Of a stretch of 64,000 nucleotides of DNA, positions 9,030 to 18,045 are shown one piece after another. A model generated the notes under the pieces. The model saw only the letters and a list, made by a program, of their open reading frames with translations. It was not told the origin of the DNA and searched no databases. The DNA is taken from the NCBI GenBank assembly GCA_964548275.1, contig CAZJQI010000019.1, positions 6,411 to 70,410 on the forward strand, read 5' to 3'. The stretch's first letter is position 1. Each line of letters opens with the position of its first letter. This DNA is from JAUVUV01 sp964548275. GTDB lineage: Bacteria > Gemmatimonadota > Glassbacteria > GWA2-58-10. Both the position numbers and the translations under genes were made by a program.

Positions 9030-9160
9030 TTATCCTCAGTCCTATTCTTGCCGGAAGATCGGTTTCCAAAATCGCCCGCTACTCGTGATAGGTTCGCTTG
9101 CCGCATGCGGTCGCAAGTGTTTGCTATACAAAATTTTGGCATATAATTCAAAAAAGTAAA

Positions 9161-9204
9161 GGCTTTTGCAGCAGGAAATAATTATAACTTGCTGTCAGAA
9201 AGCC
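9161..9204 (+). other. Stable hairpin in the nrdD leader
   Basis: GGCTTT (9161-9166) pairs with AAAGCC (9199-9204), and GCAGC (9168-9172) with GCTGT (9191-9195). The long stem-loop ends about 30 bases before the nrdD ribosome site. No known riboswitch was recognised; it may shape translation or RNA stability. Confidence 0.4.
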
Positions 9205-9244
9205 TGTTGACAAGTTTTTACCTTTCTACCCCCAGGGAGGTTTC

Positions 9245-11932
9245 ATGCCCTCGTCTGTTTCTTTTATATATTTCAGGAAACGCAACGGAACTGTAGTTCC
9301 TTTTGACCCGGAAAAAATCAGCCGTGCCGTTCACAATGCAGCCGAGGCGGTTTCCCGCCGTGACGGTAGCCCGGTGGATATGGGCAAGATCCGTGAAGTT
9401 ACCGCGAAAGTGGTCTCGTATCTGGATGATCCGGAAAGCGAATATTACGTCTACCCGAACGAAAAAGGCGAACGGATACCGGAGATCGAGGATGTTCAAG
9501 ACCTTGTGGAGATCGTTCTGGCTGAAGAAGGAATCTCGGCTGTGGTGGCAGTATATAAGCGTTACCGCAAGATGCGCGAAATCGCGCGCCGCAGTATCAA
9601 GGTGCGCCACAATGGATTGGGCCACCTGGATCCCACCGACGCCAGCCTACTGCTGGTCGAATCGATTACCGATGAGGTAGTCCATCCCTGGGACAGAAAC
9701 AAGATCGTCCATCAGTTGATGCACGAAACAGGCCTGTCCAGCGAACTGGCCAATGTAGTAGCAAAGTCTGTTGAAAACCGGGTCATCGCCGGCGAGTTCC
9801 CCACAGTGAACACGGCCCTAATCCGCGAAATGGTCAATAACGAGATCTACGACCGTGGCCTTCAGCAGCAGTTGAAAGACCTGAGCATCTACGCCGTGCC
9901 CAGGGATTTCGTTGAAACCTTGATGTTCAGCAAGAGCACGGAAAATAGCAATATTGTCAGCAACAACCCGGAAGCGGTGAATCTCTCGATAGCTGAACTC
10001 GTGCTCAAGCAATGGGCTCTGGAGACAGTCTATTCCTCGGATGTCAAACGCGCCCACGACACCGGGGCGGTTCACGTACACGATCTCGGCTATCCGCACC
10101 GGGTCTATTGCAGCAGCCACAGTCTGGAGTATATCAAGAAATACGGCCTGACCGGGCTTGAAAACCTGAATGTCGAAAGCAAGCCCGCCCGTAGCGCCTC
10201 GGTACTCACCGGCCATTTGAACACCTTTCTGGCCTCAATGCAGGCCAATTACGCAGGCGCCCTGGGTATCGGCTATATCAATGTCTTCTACGCCCCGCTG
10301 CTTGTGGGCAGAAGCAAGAAGGAATTGAAACAGATCGCCCAGGAACTGGTTTTCAACGGTTCCCAGAACGCGTTCAGCCGGGGCGGACAGACTCTGTTCC
10401 TGGATTACAACATCCACACCGGGGTGCCCTCCTACCTGGCCGATATACCGGCTATCGGCCCGGGGGGCAGATACATGCTGCGCCTTGCCGACGGCACTGT
10501 AAAGGAACTGGAGGAGACCTCAGCAGGCGAGAGCGACCCTCACGGCAACAGGCTGATGCAGCTCTCTCTGTCGAATGGAAACGGCGGGAGACTGGCTTAT
10601 CGGGAGACTGTGAACCCAAAGACCGGTACGATCCAGGCTGATCCAAAACTCCAGGAGGAGCTGGCCAAGCAGGGAGAGGAGCTCATCACCTATAAGGAGT
10701 ACTCGAAAGTCGCCCGGGATTTTGCCAGCGCTCTTCTGGATGTGTTCGCCGAGGGAGACCGCCACGGCAAGGTGTTCGAGTTCCCCAAATGCGACTTCCA
10801 TATCAACGAGGAGACTTTCAACGATCCCGAGCAGAACAAGCTCCTGCACAAAGCCTGCGAACTGGCGAGCCATAACGGCGCCACCTATTTCGTGTTCGAC
10901 CGCGACGAGGTAACCCTGAGCGCCTGCTGCCGTCTGCGAACCACAATCGATGACAACTACATGCTGCTCCACCCGGAGAGCATGCGGTTCTGCGGGTTTC
11001 AGAACGTAACTATCAACCTGCCCCAGGCCGCATACAGGGCTGAACTGGCAGGGGAAAAATCAATCGATGGGTTGATCGAAGAAGCACTCGCTGCCATGGA
11101 TATCGCCATGGAAGCCCACCTTCAGAAACGGAACAATATCAAGCGGATGATGGAGGGCCTGGGCCGGCCGCTGTGGCAGATCGGCAAGCCGGCAAAGGAC
11201 GGCAGGCCGTATGTCAACCTCGATGAGGCGACCTATATTATCGGGCTGATCGGCCTCAACGACGCGGTTCACTATATCACCGGAAAGGAACTTCATGAGG
11301 ACGACCAGGCAATCCAGGCAGGACTAAAGGTAATCGCGGCAATGCTTCTCAAATCGCGCAAACTGGCTGAAAAGCACGGGCTCAAGGTCACTTTAGAGGA
11401 AACTCCCGCCGAGAGCGCAGCCCGCAGGCTGGCAAAAAGCGACCTGATTTATTTCAACAAGCAGGCCGCAAGGGTGGTGAAAGGTTCAATCGAGGAGGAC
11501 ACAGTTTTCTATACCAACTCCGTGCACCTTTCACCTGACGCACCGATCAGTCTGGTGGAGCGAATCCGCAAGCAGGCCCAGTTCCACTCGATGATCGAAT
11601 CCGGCGCAATCACCCACGCCTTTGTTGGTGAAGAGAAACCGGACCCAAAAACCATTTACCGCCTGGTGCGCGACACTTTCTATAAAACACAGAGCGCGCA
11701 GTTGACAATCAGCCCGGAGTTCACGTTCTGCCGCACCTGCCACGAGATCACCCCCGGCCTCAACGAGAAATGTCCGGCGTGCGGAAGCCAGGATGTGTTC
11801 GGCGAATCCCGGGTGGTGGGCTATTTCAGCAAGATCGAAAACTGGAACAAGTCCAAGCGGGAAGGTGAACTTCTCGACCGCCGTAAAGGAAGCTATGCAG
11901 TAGGTTCGAACTGGGAAACCGTAATCAAATAA
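9245..11932 (+). CDS. nrdD: Anaerobic (class III) ribonucleoside-triphosphate reductase
   Basis: 895 residues, ATG after CCAGGGAGG. It makes deoxyribonucleotides without oxygen by glycyl-radical chemistry. The N-terminus carries an ATP-cone (FRKRNGTVVPFDPEKISRAV, residues 10-29) that senses dATP/ATP, and a second cone-like block (about 125-215), which suggests a duplicated regulatory domain and explains the length above the usual 600-720. The core contains SACCRLRTTIDDNY. The C-terminus has the zinc site CxxC...CxxC (Cys about 829, 832, 843, 846) and RVVGYF, with the radical Gly near 859. It is first in an operon with a redoxin, nrdG and dut, under NrdR-like operators. The assignment is secure. 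Confidence 0.97.
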   Translation: MPSSVSFIYFRKRNGTVVPFDPEKISRAVHNAAEAVSRRDGSPVDMGKIREVTAKVVSYLDDPESEYYVYPNEKGERIPEIEDVQDLVEIVLAEEGISAVVAVYKRYRKMREIARRSIKVRHNGLGHLDPTDASLLLVESITDEVVHPWDRNKIVHQLMHETGLSSELANVVAKSVENRVIAGEFPTVNTALIREMVNNEIYDRGLQQQLKDLSIYAVPRDFVETLMFSKSTENSNIVSNNPEAVNLSIAELVLKQWALETVYSSDVKRAHDTGAVHVHDLGYPHRVYCSSHSLEYIKKYGLTGLENLNVESKPARSASVLTGHLNTFLASMQANYAGALGIGYINVFYAPLLVGRSKKELKQIAQELVFNGSQNAFSRGGQTLFLDYNIHTGVPSYLADIPAIGPGGRYMLRLADGTVKELEETSAGESDPHGNRLMQLSLSNGNGGRLAYRETVNPKTGTIQADPKLQEELAKQGEELITYKEYSKVARDFASALLDVFAEGDRHGKVFEFPKCDFHINEETFNDPEQNKLLHKACELASHNGATYFVFDRDEVTLSACCRLRTTIDDNYMLLHPESMRFCGFQNVTINLPQAAYRAELAGEKSIDGLIEEALAAMDIAMEAHLQKRNNIKRMMEGLGRPLWQIGKPAKDGRPYVNLDEATYIIGLIGLNDAVHYITGKELHEDDQAIQAGLKVIAAMLLKSRKLAEKHGLKVTLEETPAESAARRLAKSDLIYFNKQAARVVKGSIEEDTVFYTNSVHLSPDAPISLVERIRKQAQFHSMIESGAITHAFVGEEKPDPKTIYRLVRDTFYKTQSAQLTISPEFTFCRTCHEITPGLNEKCPACGSQDVFGESRVVGYFSKIENWNKSKREGELLDRRKGSYAVGSNWETVIK

Positions 11933-11951
11933 AATCCAGGGATTATTAGAT

Positions 11952-12347
11952 ATGAAGCGTTTTCAGGTGGCCCTGTTCGGCAAAGAGGGCTGTGACAAGT
12001 GTAAAGTCTTGAAAAAACGGCTGGATAAAATTTTTCAGGAAAGACCATACGAGGAGTTCGAGTTTTTCTACTGCGATCTCGGCACTGTCGAGGGCCTTGT
12101 ACGCTTTTGCCGCTCCGAGGTACTGAACCCACAAAGAATACCGAGCTTTATGGTTTTTCACAAAGAGGCAGACCAGGAGGAAGCTGATCCGGATCCGGTC
12201 AGATGCAGGAGGAAAATATCCGCTGAGGAAGAGATAGAAACTTTTCTCGCCCTGGAAACCGACTACAAGGCAACCGGCGTTGTTACCCCGAAGATGATCA
12301 TGAACGTACTTGATCAGGCCCTGAAAAAAATCACAGCAGATGTCTAG
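11952..12347 (+). CDS. Thioredoxin/glutaredoxin-like redoxin in the nrd operon
   Basis: 131 residues. The fold start KRFQVALFGKEGCDKCKVL has a CxxC redox pair (Cys14, Cys17), and RIPSFMVF carries the cis-Pro typical of thioredoxin folds. The C-terminal third, with many charged residues, is not conserved in known redoxins. It lies 19 bases after nrdD and 3 bases before nrdG, so it is cotranscribed with them. Class III reductases use either formate or a redoxin as reductant; the position suggests this protein is the dedicated electron donor for the NrdD here. That role is inference. It could also be a general disulfide reductase. Confidence 0.8.
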   Translation: MKRFQVALFGKEGCDKCKVLKKRLDKIFQERPYEEFEFFYCDLGTVEGLVRFCRSEVLNPQRIPSFMVFHKEADQEEADPDPVRCRRKISAEEEIETFLALETDYKATGVVTPKMIMNVLDQALKKITADV

Positions 12348-12350
12348 CCT

Positions 12351-13094
12351 ATGCAAAAAACTGTATCGATAAAACGCGATCCAGCCAACAAAGGACTCAG
12401 TCCAGTTTACGCGCTGCTGCGCAAGCCCAGCCTGATAGATTTCCCTGGACGGCTGTGCCGGGTGCTGTTTATCTCCGGCTGCAACCTGCGCTGCATTTTC
12501 TGCCACAACCAAGACCTGCTCAAACCCAAGGATACATTCCTGGACTGGAAGAGATTGCTGGAAACACTGGTCTCCAGCAGGGAATACTGGGTCGATTCGG
12601 TCTGTATCTCGGGTGGGGAACCCACGCTTCATCCGCAGCTCAAAGAGCTGATCCAGAGGGTTAAAAATCTCGGTTTCAGAGTCAAGCTCGACACCAACGG
12701 CACCAGGCCTGATGTGCTTGAAGAGATGCTTCCCCTGCTCGATTATATCGCCATGGATTACAAGGCGCCGCTGGAGCGCTACCCGGTGATAACAGGCTGC
12801 CCGGGCCTGGTTCCAGATGGGATCAGCGAAAGCGTAAAGCTGATTATCAATGGAGAGTGTGAGTACGAGTTCCGCACCACAGTAGTGGAAAGTTTCCATC
12901 GCGAGGAGGATATACTCACGATCTGCCGGGAACTGGCTGGAGCCAGACGCTACGTGCTTCAGGCTTATGTTCCCCCAAAAGACATCAAGCCGGAAAGGGT
13001 GCTTTCAGACAGAAGAACTCAGATGTCCACCCTGAGGAAATATCACGAGCTCTGCCGCGAGCATTTCAAGGAAGCCATTTTGAGGGGAGCCTGA
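12351..13094 (+). CDS. nrdG: Anaerobic ribonucleotide reductase activating protein (radical SAM)
   Basis: 247 residues. The radical SAM cluster motif is CNLRCIFC (Cys44, Cys48, Cys51), followed by HNQDLL and the SAM-binding CISGGEP near residue 85. It uses S-adenosylmethionine and a 4Fe-4S cluster to put the glycyl radical on NrdD. It is somewhat longer than E. coli NrdG and resembles the NrdG2/pyruvate-formate-lyase-activase-like branch found in many anaerobes. Position three bases after the redoxin gene and directly in front of dut confirms the operon. The family is clear; the assignment to NrdD rather than another glycyl-radical enzyme rests on the operon. Confidence 0.93.
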   Translation: MQKTVSIKRDPANKGLSPVYALLRKPSLIDFPGRLCRVLFISGCNLRCIFCHNQDLLKPKDTFLDWKRLLETLVSSREYWVDSVCISGGEPTLHPQLKELIQRVKNLGFRVKLDTNGTRPDVLEEMLPLLDYIAMDYKAPLERYPVITGCPGLVPDGISESVKLIINGECEYEFRTTVVESFHREEDILTICRELAGARRYVLQAYVPPKDIKPERVLSDRRTQMSTLRKYHELCREHFKEAILRGA

Positions 13095-13095
13095 T

Positions 13096-13533
13096 TTGAA
13101 GCAAAAGGTTATACTTCCCTACCAGTTCGATGCCGAGGGCCTGGAACCCCCGTCCTATGCCCACCAGGGGGATGCGGGATTCGACCTGCGCGCCGCCGGG
13201 GAACTGGTTATCGAGCCGGGGGCACGGAAGCTGACTCCTACAGGCCTGCGCCTGGCCATACCGCAAGGGTTCGTGGGGCTGGTCTGGGACCGCAGCGGGC
13301 TGGCCGCCAAACACGGTGTCCACTGCCTGGCCGGGGTGATCGACTCAGGCTACCGCGGCGAGGTGAAAGTGGTGCTGCAGAACCTGGGAAGCGAACCGTT
13401 CACAGTGGAGCGCGGAATGCGCATTGCCCAACTTCTGGTGCAGCCGGTTGCACAGGCCGAGCTGGTGCGTGTGGAAAACCTCGAGGAATCAGCCCGCGGC
13501 GAGGGCGGTTTCGGCAGCACGGGATTGCAGTGA
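13096..13533 (+). CDS. dut: dUTP diphosphatase
   Basis: 145 residues. The start is TTG at 13096, overlapping the nrdG stop region and behind GAGGGGAG. All five dUTPase motifs are present in order: GDAGFDLRA, WDRSGLA, GVIDSGYRGEV, RGMRIAQLL and, at the C-terminus, RGEGGFGSTG. The trimeric enzyme cleaves dUTP to dUMP and diphosphate, which keeps uracil out of DNA and supplies the dTMP precursor. As last gene of the nrd operon it links dNTP production with dUTP clearance. A strong terminator follows 30 bases later. Confidence 0.97.
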   Translation: MKQKVILPYQFDAEGLEPPSYAHQGDAGFDLRAAGELVIEPGARKLTPTGLRLAIPQGFVGLVWDRSGLAAKHGVHCLAGVIDSGYRGEVKVVLQNLGSEPFTVERGMRIAQLLVQPVAQAELVRVENLEESARGEGGFGSTGLQ

Positions 13534-13563
13534 AAGATATTCTACAGGTGGGGGATACGCCAT

Positions 13564-13601
13564 AAAAGCTCCGGGGGATGTAATTATCCTCCGGGGCTTT
13601 T
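13564..13601. terminator. Rho-independent terminator after dut (bidirectional)
   Basis: AAAAGCTCCGGGGGAT, a six-base loop, then ATCCTCCGGGGCTTTT. The long stem with an A run on one side and a T run on the other can end both the nrd operon and the converging arabinofuranosidase gene. Confidence 0.9.
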
Positions 13602-13629
13602 GCTGTTTAATTCAGGTATTAACAGAAGA

Positions 13630-15201
13630 TTATGCCATAATCTCTAGCTCCACCGCACAGACTGATCCTGCGGGAAAGCGCCACTCGATGTTTGGACTTC
13701 CTTTTAATTCATGCTCGGCAGGCTTGAATACCTCGGGGCGGTCCTGGCTCACATAGGTACGAAGGTCTGAGGGCGCAATCTCGTATACCCGCCCGCGGGT
13801 GAGCGTGAAACCTTCCACAGTAAAAGAAGCCTCGACAGCCCGGCTGTAGCTTTTGTTTGCCACGTGGAGATATATCCTGTCATCAGTGCGGCTGGCTGCG
13901 ATATCCAGCTCCGCCGGCGCTGATTTGACTCCAACGCCCTGTTTGCCGTTGTACTTTTTGAACAGCCTCATCACACTTCCCACAGGCATCAGGTAGCTCA
14001 CCGATCCCCGCCGCGGAGGCACCTGAAGCATCACGGCGTTCACTGTCCAGCGGGTTCCGGCGAAATCAGCGCCCGTTGCGATTTTGACCCTGTCTCCAAG
14101 GCGCTGGTAGGAGTTCATCGAGCGGGCGTGGTACACTCCGGTGAGCCATTCGCAGAGGATCGGGCAGGCGTTGTGCGGCCTGAGACTCAGATGGCCCTCG
14201 GTAACGGCGATAGGCATGTCGCCCCCCGCTCCGGCGACAAGCTCCTTGAAATCGGCTGTCTTTTTTCCCACCTGATCTGCCAGCTCGTTCAGCTCCTCCC
14301 AGGCCTGCTCAGGCTCGGTAGTGTAGTCCATTCCCTGGAGCACGGTGTTTTTGCGCCTGGGACCCTGGCTCATCATGTGCATGGCGATATAGTCCAGGTA
14401 TTCTCCCGCGCCCTCGATCATGCCCGGGGCCCAGAACGAGCCGTCGGTCGAGTCGCGGCCGCCCCAGCCGATAAGCTCTATCGAGGAGTCGCGCGCTTTC
14501 ATGGCCCGGGCGAACTCTACAGTGTGTCTTACAGCCTGATCCAGTGTAAAGCCCCTGGAGTTGTAGGAGGTCTCGTTGCCGATCTGCCAGAGCTTGATAG
14601 TGCAAGGCTCCTTGATCCCGTGTGACAGCCGCAGGCGGTCGTCCGGATCGTTGGCGTAGCTCACCCAGTCTGCGGCCTCTTCGGCATCGCCCACCCGGTT
14701 ATCGCCGCCTGCGCCACTATAATCCGGATGCCCGCCTGATAGGAAATTCACGTTCATCAGAGCCTCGGCCCCTACCCTGCGGCAGAGATCGACAAACTCC
14801 CCTGTGCCGACCCGGTTGGTTGTGACCCCGCCCCAGACATAGCTGCGCGACAGCGGTCTTTCAGCAGGCGGGCCCACTCCCTCGCGCCACTTGTAATTCT
14901 TGATAAAGCTTCCGCCCCAGCGGATTACGTCCGGCGCCAGGTCCCTCACCAGCTCCACGAAATCCTCGCGCCAATCGTCCCGGTTCCAGTCCCAGCAGGC
15001 ATCCACTGAACTGTCCGTAACCCCGAGGGGCTCCATGAACTGCATGTAAAGGTAGGGTGAAATATCGAACAGGGGACGCGGGTCCACCACCAGCGACCCG
15101 GTTTGCTCACCTTTAGGCTTTCTGCCGCTGCTGCAAGCCATTGCCGCAGCCGCCGAGGCAAAGGCACAGTTGCGCAGGAATTTTCTTCTGTTCTGCCGCA
15201 T
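13630..15201 (-). CDS. Alpha-L-arabinofuranosidase-like glycosidase, Tat-exported
   Basis: 523 residues; ATG at 15201 behind GGGAGGTAG. The start MRQNRRKFLRNCAFASAAAA is a twin-arginine signal with a following Cys (possible lipidation). The TIM barrel resembles clan GH-A alpha-L-arabinofuranosidases: DVIRWGGSFIKNYKW near residue 90, LWQIGNETSY with the acid/base Glu, and IAVTEGHLS with the likely nucleophile Glu, followed by a beta-sandwich end domain with VANKSYSRAVEASF. Members release arabinose from plant or microbial arabinans and related polymers. It is the last gene of a minus-strand block with a UroD-like gene, an NhaC antiporter and a GH1 enzyme. The family is fairly sure, the substrate less so. 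Confidence 0.82.
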   Translation of the reverse strand: MRQNRRKFLRNCAFASAAAAMACSSGRKPKGEQTGSLVVDPRPLFDISPYLYMQFMEPLGVTDSSVDACWDWNRDDWREDFVELVRDLAPDVIRWGGSFIKNYKWREGVGPPAERPLSRSYVWGGVTTNRVGTGEFVDLCRRVGAEALMNVNFLSGGHPDYSGAGGDNRVGDAEEAADWVSYANDPDDRLRLSHGIKEPCTIKLWQIGNETSYNSRGFTLDQAVRHTVEFARAMKARDSSIELIGWGGRDSTDGSFWAPGMIEGAGEYLDYIAMHMMSQGPRRKNTVLQGMDYTTEPEQAWEELNELADQVGKKTADFKELVAGAGGDMPIAVTEGHLSLRPHNACPILCEWLTGVYHARSMNSYQRLGDRVKIATGADFAGTRWTVNAVMLQVPPRRGSVSYLMPVGSVMRLFKKYNGKQGVGVKSAPAELDIAASRTDDRIYLHVANKSYSRAVEASFTVEGFTLTRGRVYEIAPSDLRTYVSQDRPEVFKPAEHELKGSPNIEWRFPAGSVCAVELEIMA

Positions 15202-15222
15202 GAGGCTACCTCCCTGATGATT

Positions 15223-16428
15223 TTAATTATAGGCTCCTTTTTCGTACGCCGTCTCAAAAGCAGCAAGGATGTTATCTGGCGCGGTGTTCTGCTGGATGTT
15301 ATGGATCGCGGCAAAGACAAACCCGCCGCCGGGCATGAATATTTTCACCCTTTCTGCCGCCTGAGCTGCAACTTCCTCCGCTGTACCAAAAGCAAAAACG
15401 CGCTGGGGTTCCACTCCGCCGCCCCAGAAACAGACACGGTCTCCATAGGTATCTTTCAGTTTCTGCGGATCCATGTTGTCCGCACTTGTCTGCACAGGGT
15501 TGATAATATCGACCCCGATTTCGATCATCTCACCCAGGATATTGAAAATCGAGCCGCAGCAGTGCTGTAAGATTTTAAAGGCGGGGTTTTTGCTCTTGAT
15601 ATGGTCGATATACCTCTTGTAGTAGGGCAGCACCAGTGAGCGCAGAAGATCGGGATGGGCGAACTCGCCGGTCTGCATGCCGAAATCGTCGGTGAATTTG
15701 ACAATATCCATCCTGTTTCCCACTGCCTGATAGTAGAGGTCGAAATTGGCGATCATTCCCTCGAGCGCTTTCTCGTACAGATCGCGCACGTAGTTTTCCT
15801 CGCTCATCAGGGTGACCATCCAGTCATCGAACCCGCCCTCGCCGAAACCGTAAAAAAGCTCGACCTGTTTGACCTCGCCGATCACTGCATAGTTTGTTTC
15901 CTCGCTCCAGAAACGGGCCTGTTCCTCGACAAAACGGAGCTCGTCATCAGCAAGCGGGGGGATTTCCCATTTGTCCGGGTCCACATGGGCTGCGCCTTCG
16001 CCTTTCTGCAGCTTGTCGAAATAGTATCCACCGACAGGCATCCTGGCCACCCGATTGCCCTGCGGATCGAGAATGTAGTAATTGCCCTCCCTGTCGATCT
16101 CCGGGTTGAAAGCCTCGCTCACCATGACCGGGGTGCCGTCATTGAGTTTCCACCTCTTTCGCCCCTGGTTTGGCATACCGAAAGCCACACGCTTGAAAAA
16201 TATCGCCACTGCATCCGAGTGCATCCGGGCCCGCACTTTCTCCTCGACCTCGGCCAGCATCTGGTAGATATCATAAACGAACGTTTCGGTATCGATTCCC
16301 AGGCGTTTTTTGAGTTGATGGTAGGCTGCGGCCATGATACCGCTCTGGCGGGTAGCGCCGAAATCGATCGGCACCCGGTCCGGCTGGCGATGTTCCACAG
16401 CAGCCAGCACTCTTTGGCGTGAATTCAC
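15223..16428 (-). CDS. Uroporphyrinogen decarboxylase-like protein (MtaA/CmuA-type methyltransferase fold)
   Basis: 401 residues; the start is GTG at 16428 after GAGGAT. MNSRQRVLAAVEHRQPDRVPIDFGA is the usual opening of the UroD-like methyltransferase branch (read here to residue 20). QHCCGSIFNILGEMIEIG near residue 287 supplies the His-x-Cys zinc site seen in methylcobamide:CoM methyltransferases. These proteins are not haem enzymes; many transfer methyl groups between a corrinoid and a thiol or demethylate aromatics, but no corrinoid protein is adjacent. It is 21 bases upstream of the arabinofuranosidase-like gene. A paralogue lies at 50105-51181 with a fragment beside it. Function within the sugar block is unknown. 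Confidence 0.85.
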   Translation of the reverse strand: MNSRQRVLAAVEHRQPDRVPIDFGATRQSGIMAAAYHQLKKRLGIDTETFVYDIYQMLAEVEEKVRARMHSDAVAIFFKRVAFGMPNQGRKRWKLNDGTPVMVSEAFNPEIDREGNYYILDPQGNRVARMPVGGYYFDKLQKGEGAAHVDPDKWEIPPLADDELRFVEEQARFWSEETNYAVIGEVKQVELFYGFGEGGFDDWMVTLMSEENYVRDLYEKALEGMIANFDLYYQAVGNRMDIVKFTDDFGMQTGEFAHPDLLRSLVLPYYKRYIDHIKSKNPAFKILQHCCGSIFNILGEMIEIGVDIINPVQTSADNMDPQKLKDTYGDRVCFWGGGVEPQRVFAFGTAEEVAAQAAERVKIFMPGGGFVFAAIHNIQQNTAPDNILAAFETAYEKGAYN

Positions 16429-16487
16429 TGTTCAATCCTCATTCAATAGAATTTTGTTTGAGCATATCTGGCGATAAACAGATGATC

Positions 16488-16508
16488 GGGCGAGGCATAC
16501 CTCGCCCC
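16488..16508. repeat. REP-like palindrome (GGGCGAGG/CCTCGCCC)
   Basis: GGGCGAGG, CATA, CCTCGCCC at 16488-16507, lying between the UroD-like and NhaC genes. Same arms as the element at 50052 and the half element at 35132; part of the dispersed palindrome family. Confidence 0.7.
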
Positions 16509-16521
16509 TCCAAATTATATG

Positions 16522-17922
16522 CTATCCCTTTTTCCTGCCGAAACCGGTGATTACTGCGATAATCATCAGCGGGAACATCACGATCCCGTAAAAAACGTAC
16601 GGTGCCTCTTCCACCCAGGGCAGAACGACAGTGAAAGCGTAGCGCTCGGCCAGCTCCCTCTGTATAGCGCCGGCAGCGACAATCACCGCGGCATACGGAA
16701 GCAGGAACGGGAACGAGCAGGAAACCGTATCCAGCAGGTTAGCCACCCTGTAGGGATGGATATTGTGAATCTTGCGCAGTTTCGCAGCCAGGGGCCCCAC
16801 AGTGACCATGGCGATAGTATTCACAGGGACGAAAATGTTCGCCAGGGAAATCAGAGAGACAATCGCAGCCTCGGTTCCGCGAACCGAGCGAGCTGCTGTG
16901 CGGTGGAGCCAGTCCAGTAGTCGCTGGAGGAACCCGCCGGCTTCAGTCAGGCCGTTGGCGGTGACCAGCAGGAGTGTCAGCACAGAGACAGGCAGCATTG
17001 CAATCGCACCGTCAACCGCGCTGCCGGCAACCGAGCCCTCGGCTGTGATATGAAAAATCCGCTCCAGCGGGAACACCCCGATAGCCGGCCCGATAATCAC
17101 CGCGGAGGCGATACCGAGATTGAGTGCAGCGAGGAAATGAAAACCTCTCACTGCGGCAATGAAAACGATAAAGGCGGGAATCAGCATCGGCAGGGCGCCG
17201 GGGTCTGCGGTCTCGGCCAGGAGACGGTCCGCCTCGGAGGCTGAGATGACCGACTGGCCACCGCCAAGGAAATAGAACAGTACGGCTGAGATACCCCCGG
17301 CGATCAGGGAGTATTTCAGGCGCGAGCGCACCACCCCGCCAACATCGGTTTCCTGGGTGGCTGCGGAGACAATCGTGGTATCCGAAACAGGGGCCAGGTT
17401 GTCGCCGAACGCCGCCCCGCTGAGGATAGCGCCCATCAGCGCAGCCGGGTTTGCCCCGAGCACGATCCCGGCCGGGTACATCACTGTGGTGAACCCGACA
17501 ACAGTCCCCAGACCGGTACCCACCGAGACAGCGAAAAGCGAGGCGGAAAAGAACACGGCCAGAGTGAACGCACCGCCTGAAAGGCCCAGTTTCCAGCCGA
17601 GCCAGACTATCGACTCCACAAGCCCGGAATCAGCCAGGATCCCGGAAAAGGCGCCAGCCCAGAGCCAGCAGACCACCGCGACTGTGGCAATACGGTTTGC
17701 CATCAGGGAAAACACCAGCTCCCCGTACTCGCCTATATTGCGGACAAAAAGCATGCCCAGGGCGATCCCCAGCATTGCGGCAACAATCATCCCCTCCACC
17801 ACTGCCGCGCCCCTGACCACGAGAATAACCGTGGCGACAAGAAAGGTGGCCAGCGGCACCACGCTAACCAGCGGACCGCCCCTGAACGATAAAACATTAT
17901 TCCGGTTTTCGCTTTCTGCCAT
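16522..17922 (-). CDS. NhaC-family Na+/H+ antiporter
   Basis: 466 residues from the ATG at 17922, which has the strong site GGAGGGCGAGG directly upstream; the frame is open to 18015 but that extension has no support. About eleven transmembrane segments are visible. The conserved NhaC-type stretch with SVGTGLGTVVGFTTVMYPAG, and GAAFGDNLAPVSDTTIVSAA with the Asp residues involved in ion exchange, place it in the NhaC superfamily. It exchanges sodium for protons, or possibly an organic substrate for sodium as in arginine or malate/lactate relatives. It sits between the GH1 gene and the UroD-like gene, so it may supply sodium gradients or take up a metabolite for that block. Confidence 0.88.
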   Translation of the reverse strand: MAESENRNNVLSFRGGPLVSVVPLATFLVATVILVVRGAAVVEGMIVAAMLGIALGMLFVRNIGEYGELVFSLMANRIATVAVVCWLWAGAFSGILADSGLVESIVWLGWKLGLSGGAFTLAVFFSASLFAVSVGTGLGTVVGFTTVMYPAGIVLGANPAALMGAILSGAAFGDNLAPVSDTTIVSAATQETDVGGVVRSRLKYSLIAGGISAVLFYFLGGGQSVISASEADRLLAETADPGALPMLIPAFIVFIAAVRGFHFLAALNLGIASAVIIGPAIGVFPLERIFHITAEGSVAGSAVDGAIAMLPVSVLTLLLVTANGLTEAGGFLQRLLDWLHRTAARSVRGTEAAIVSLISLANIFVPVNTIAMVTVGPLAAKLRKIHNIHPYRVANLLDTVSCSFPFLLPYAAVIVAAGAIQRELAERYAFTVVLPWVEEAPYVFYGIVMFPLMIIAVITGFGRKKG

Positions 17923-18045
17923 TTCCTCGCCCTCCGGGATTTTCGGATGAGGGGGCATACCCTTGTGTTTGAGTATGATAGAGGGCAGACACATGGGTCC
18001 ATCCCTATAACGCAACCCTGTTGCGACCGGGTACCTGCCTTTAGA

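Larger units (their letters stand above)
8729..9244. other. Long regulatory gap upstream of the nrd operon
   Basis: 516 bases between the divergent TPR and nrdD genes. The nrdD-proximal half holds a pair of NrdR-like boxes, a strong promoter and a roughly 210-base untranslated leader with a stable hairpin (all listed separately). The TPR-proximal half is AT-rich and shows a small hairpin (GACTGA/TCAGTC, about 8834-8850) but no supported gene. Confidence 0.6.

Noticed and set aside
9036..9120. Possible cobalamin riboswitch in the nrdD leader (GCCCGCTACTCGTGAT resembles the B12-box region)
   Set aside because: Only a short stretch resembles the core; the upstream GGTG-type block and the terminal B12 box pairing are missing, so it is most likely chance similarity.
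11946..12899. Long open frame on the minus strand (317 codons) opposite the redoxin and nrdG genes
   Set aside because: Antisense to two well-supported genes; its sequence mirrors their codons and has no domain. The same holds for antisense frames at 1846-2631, 15655-16422 and 53473-54615.
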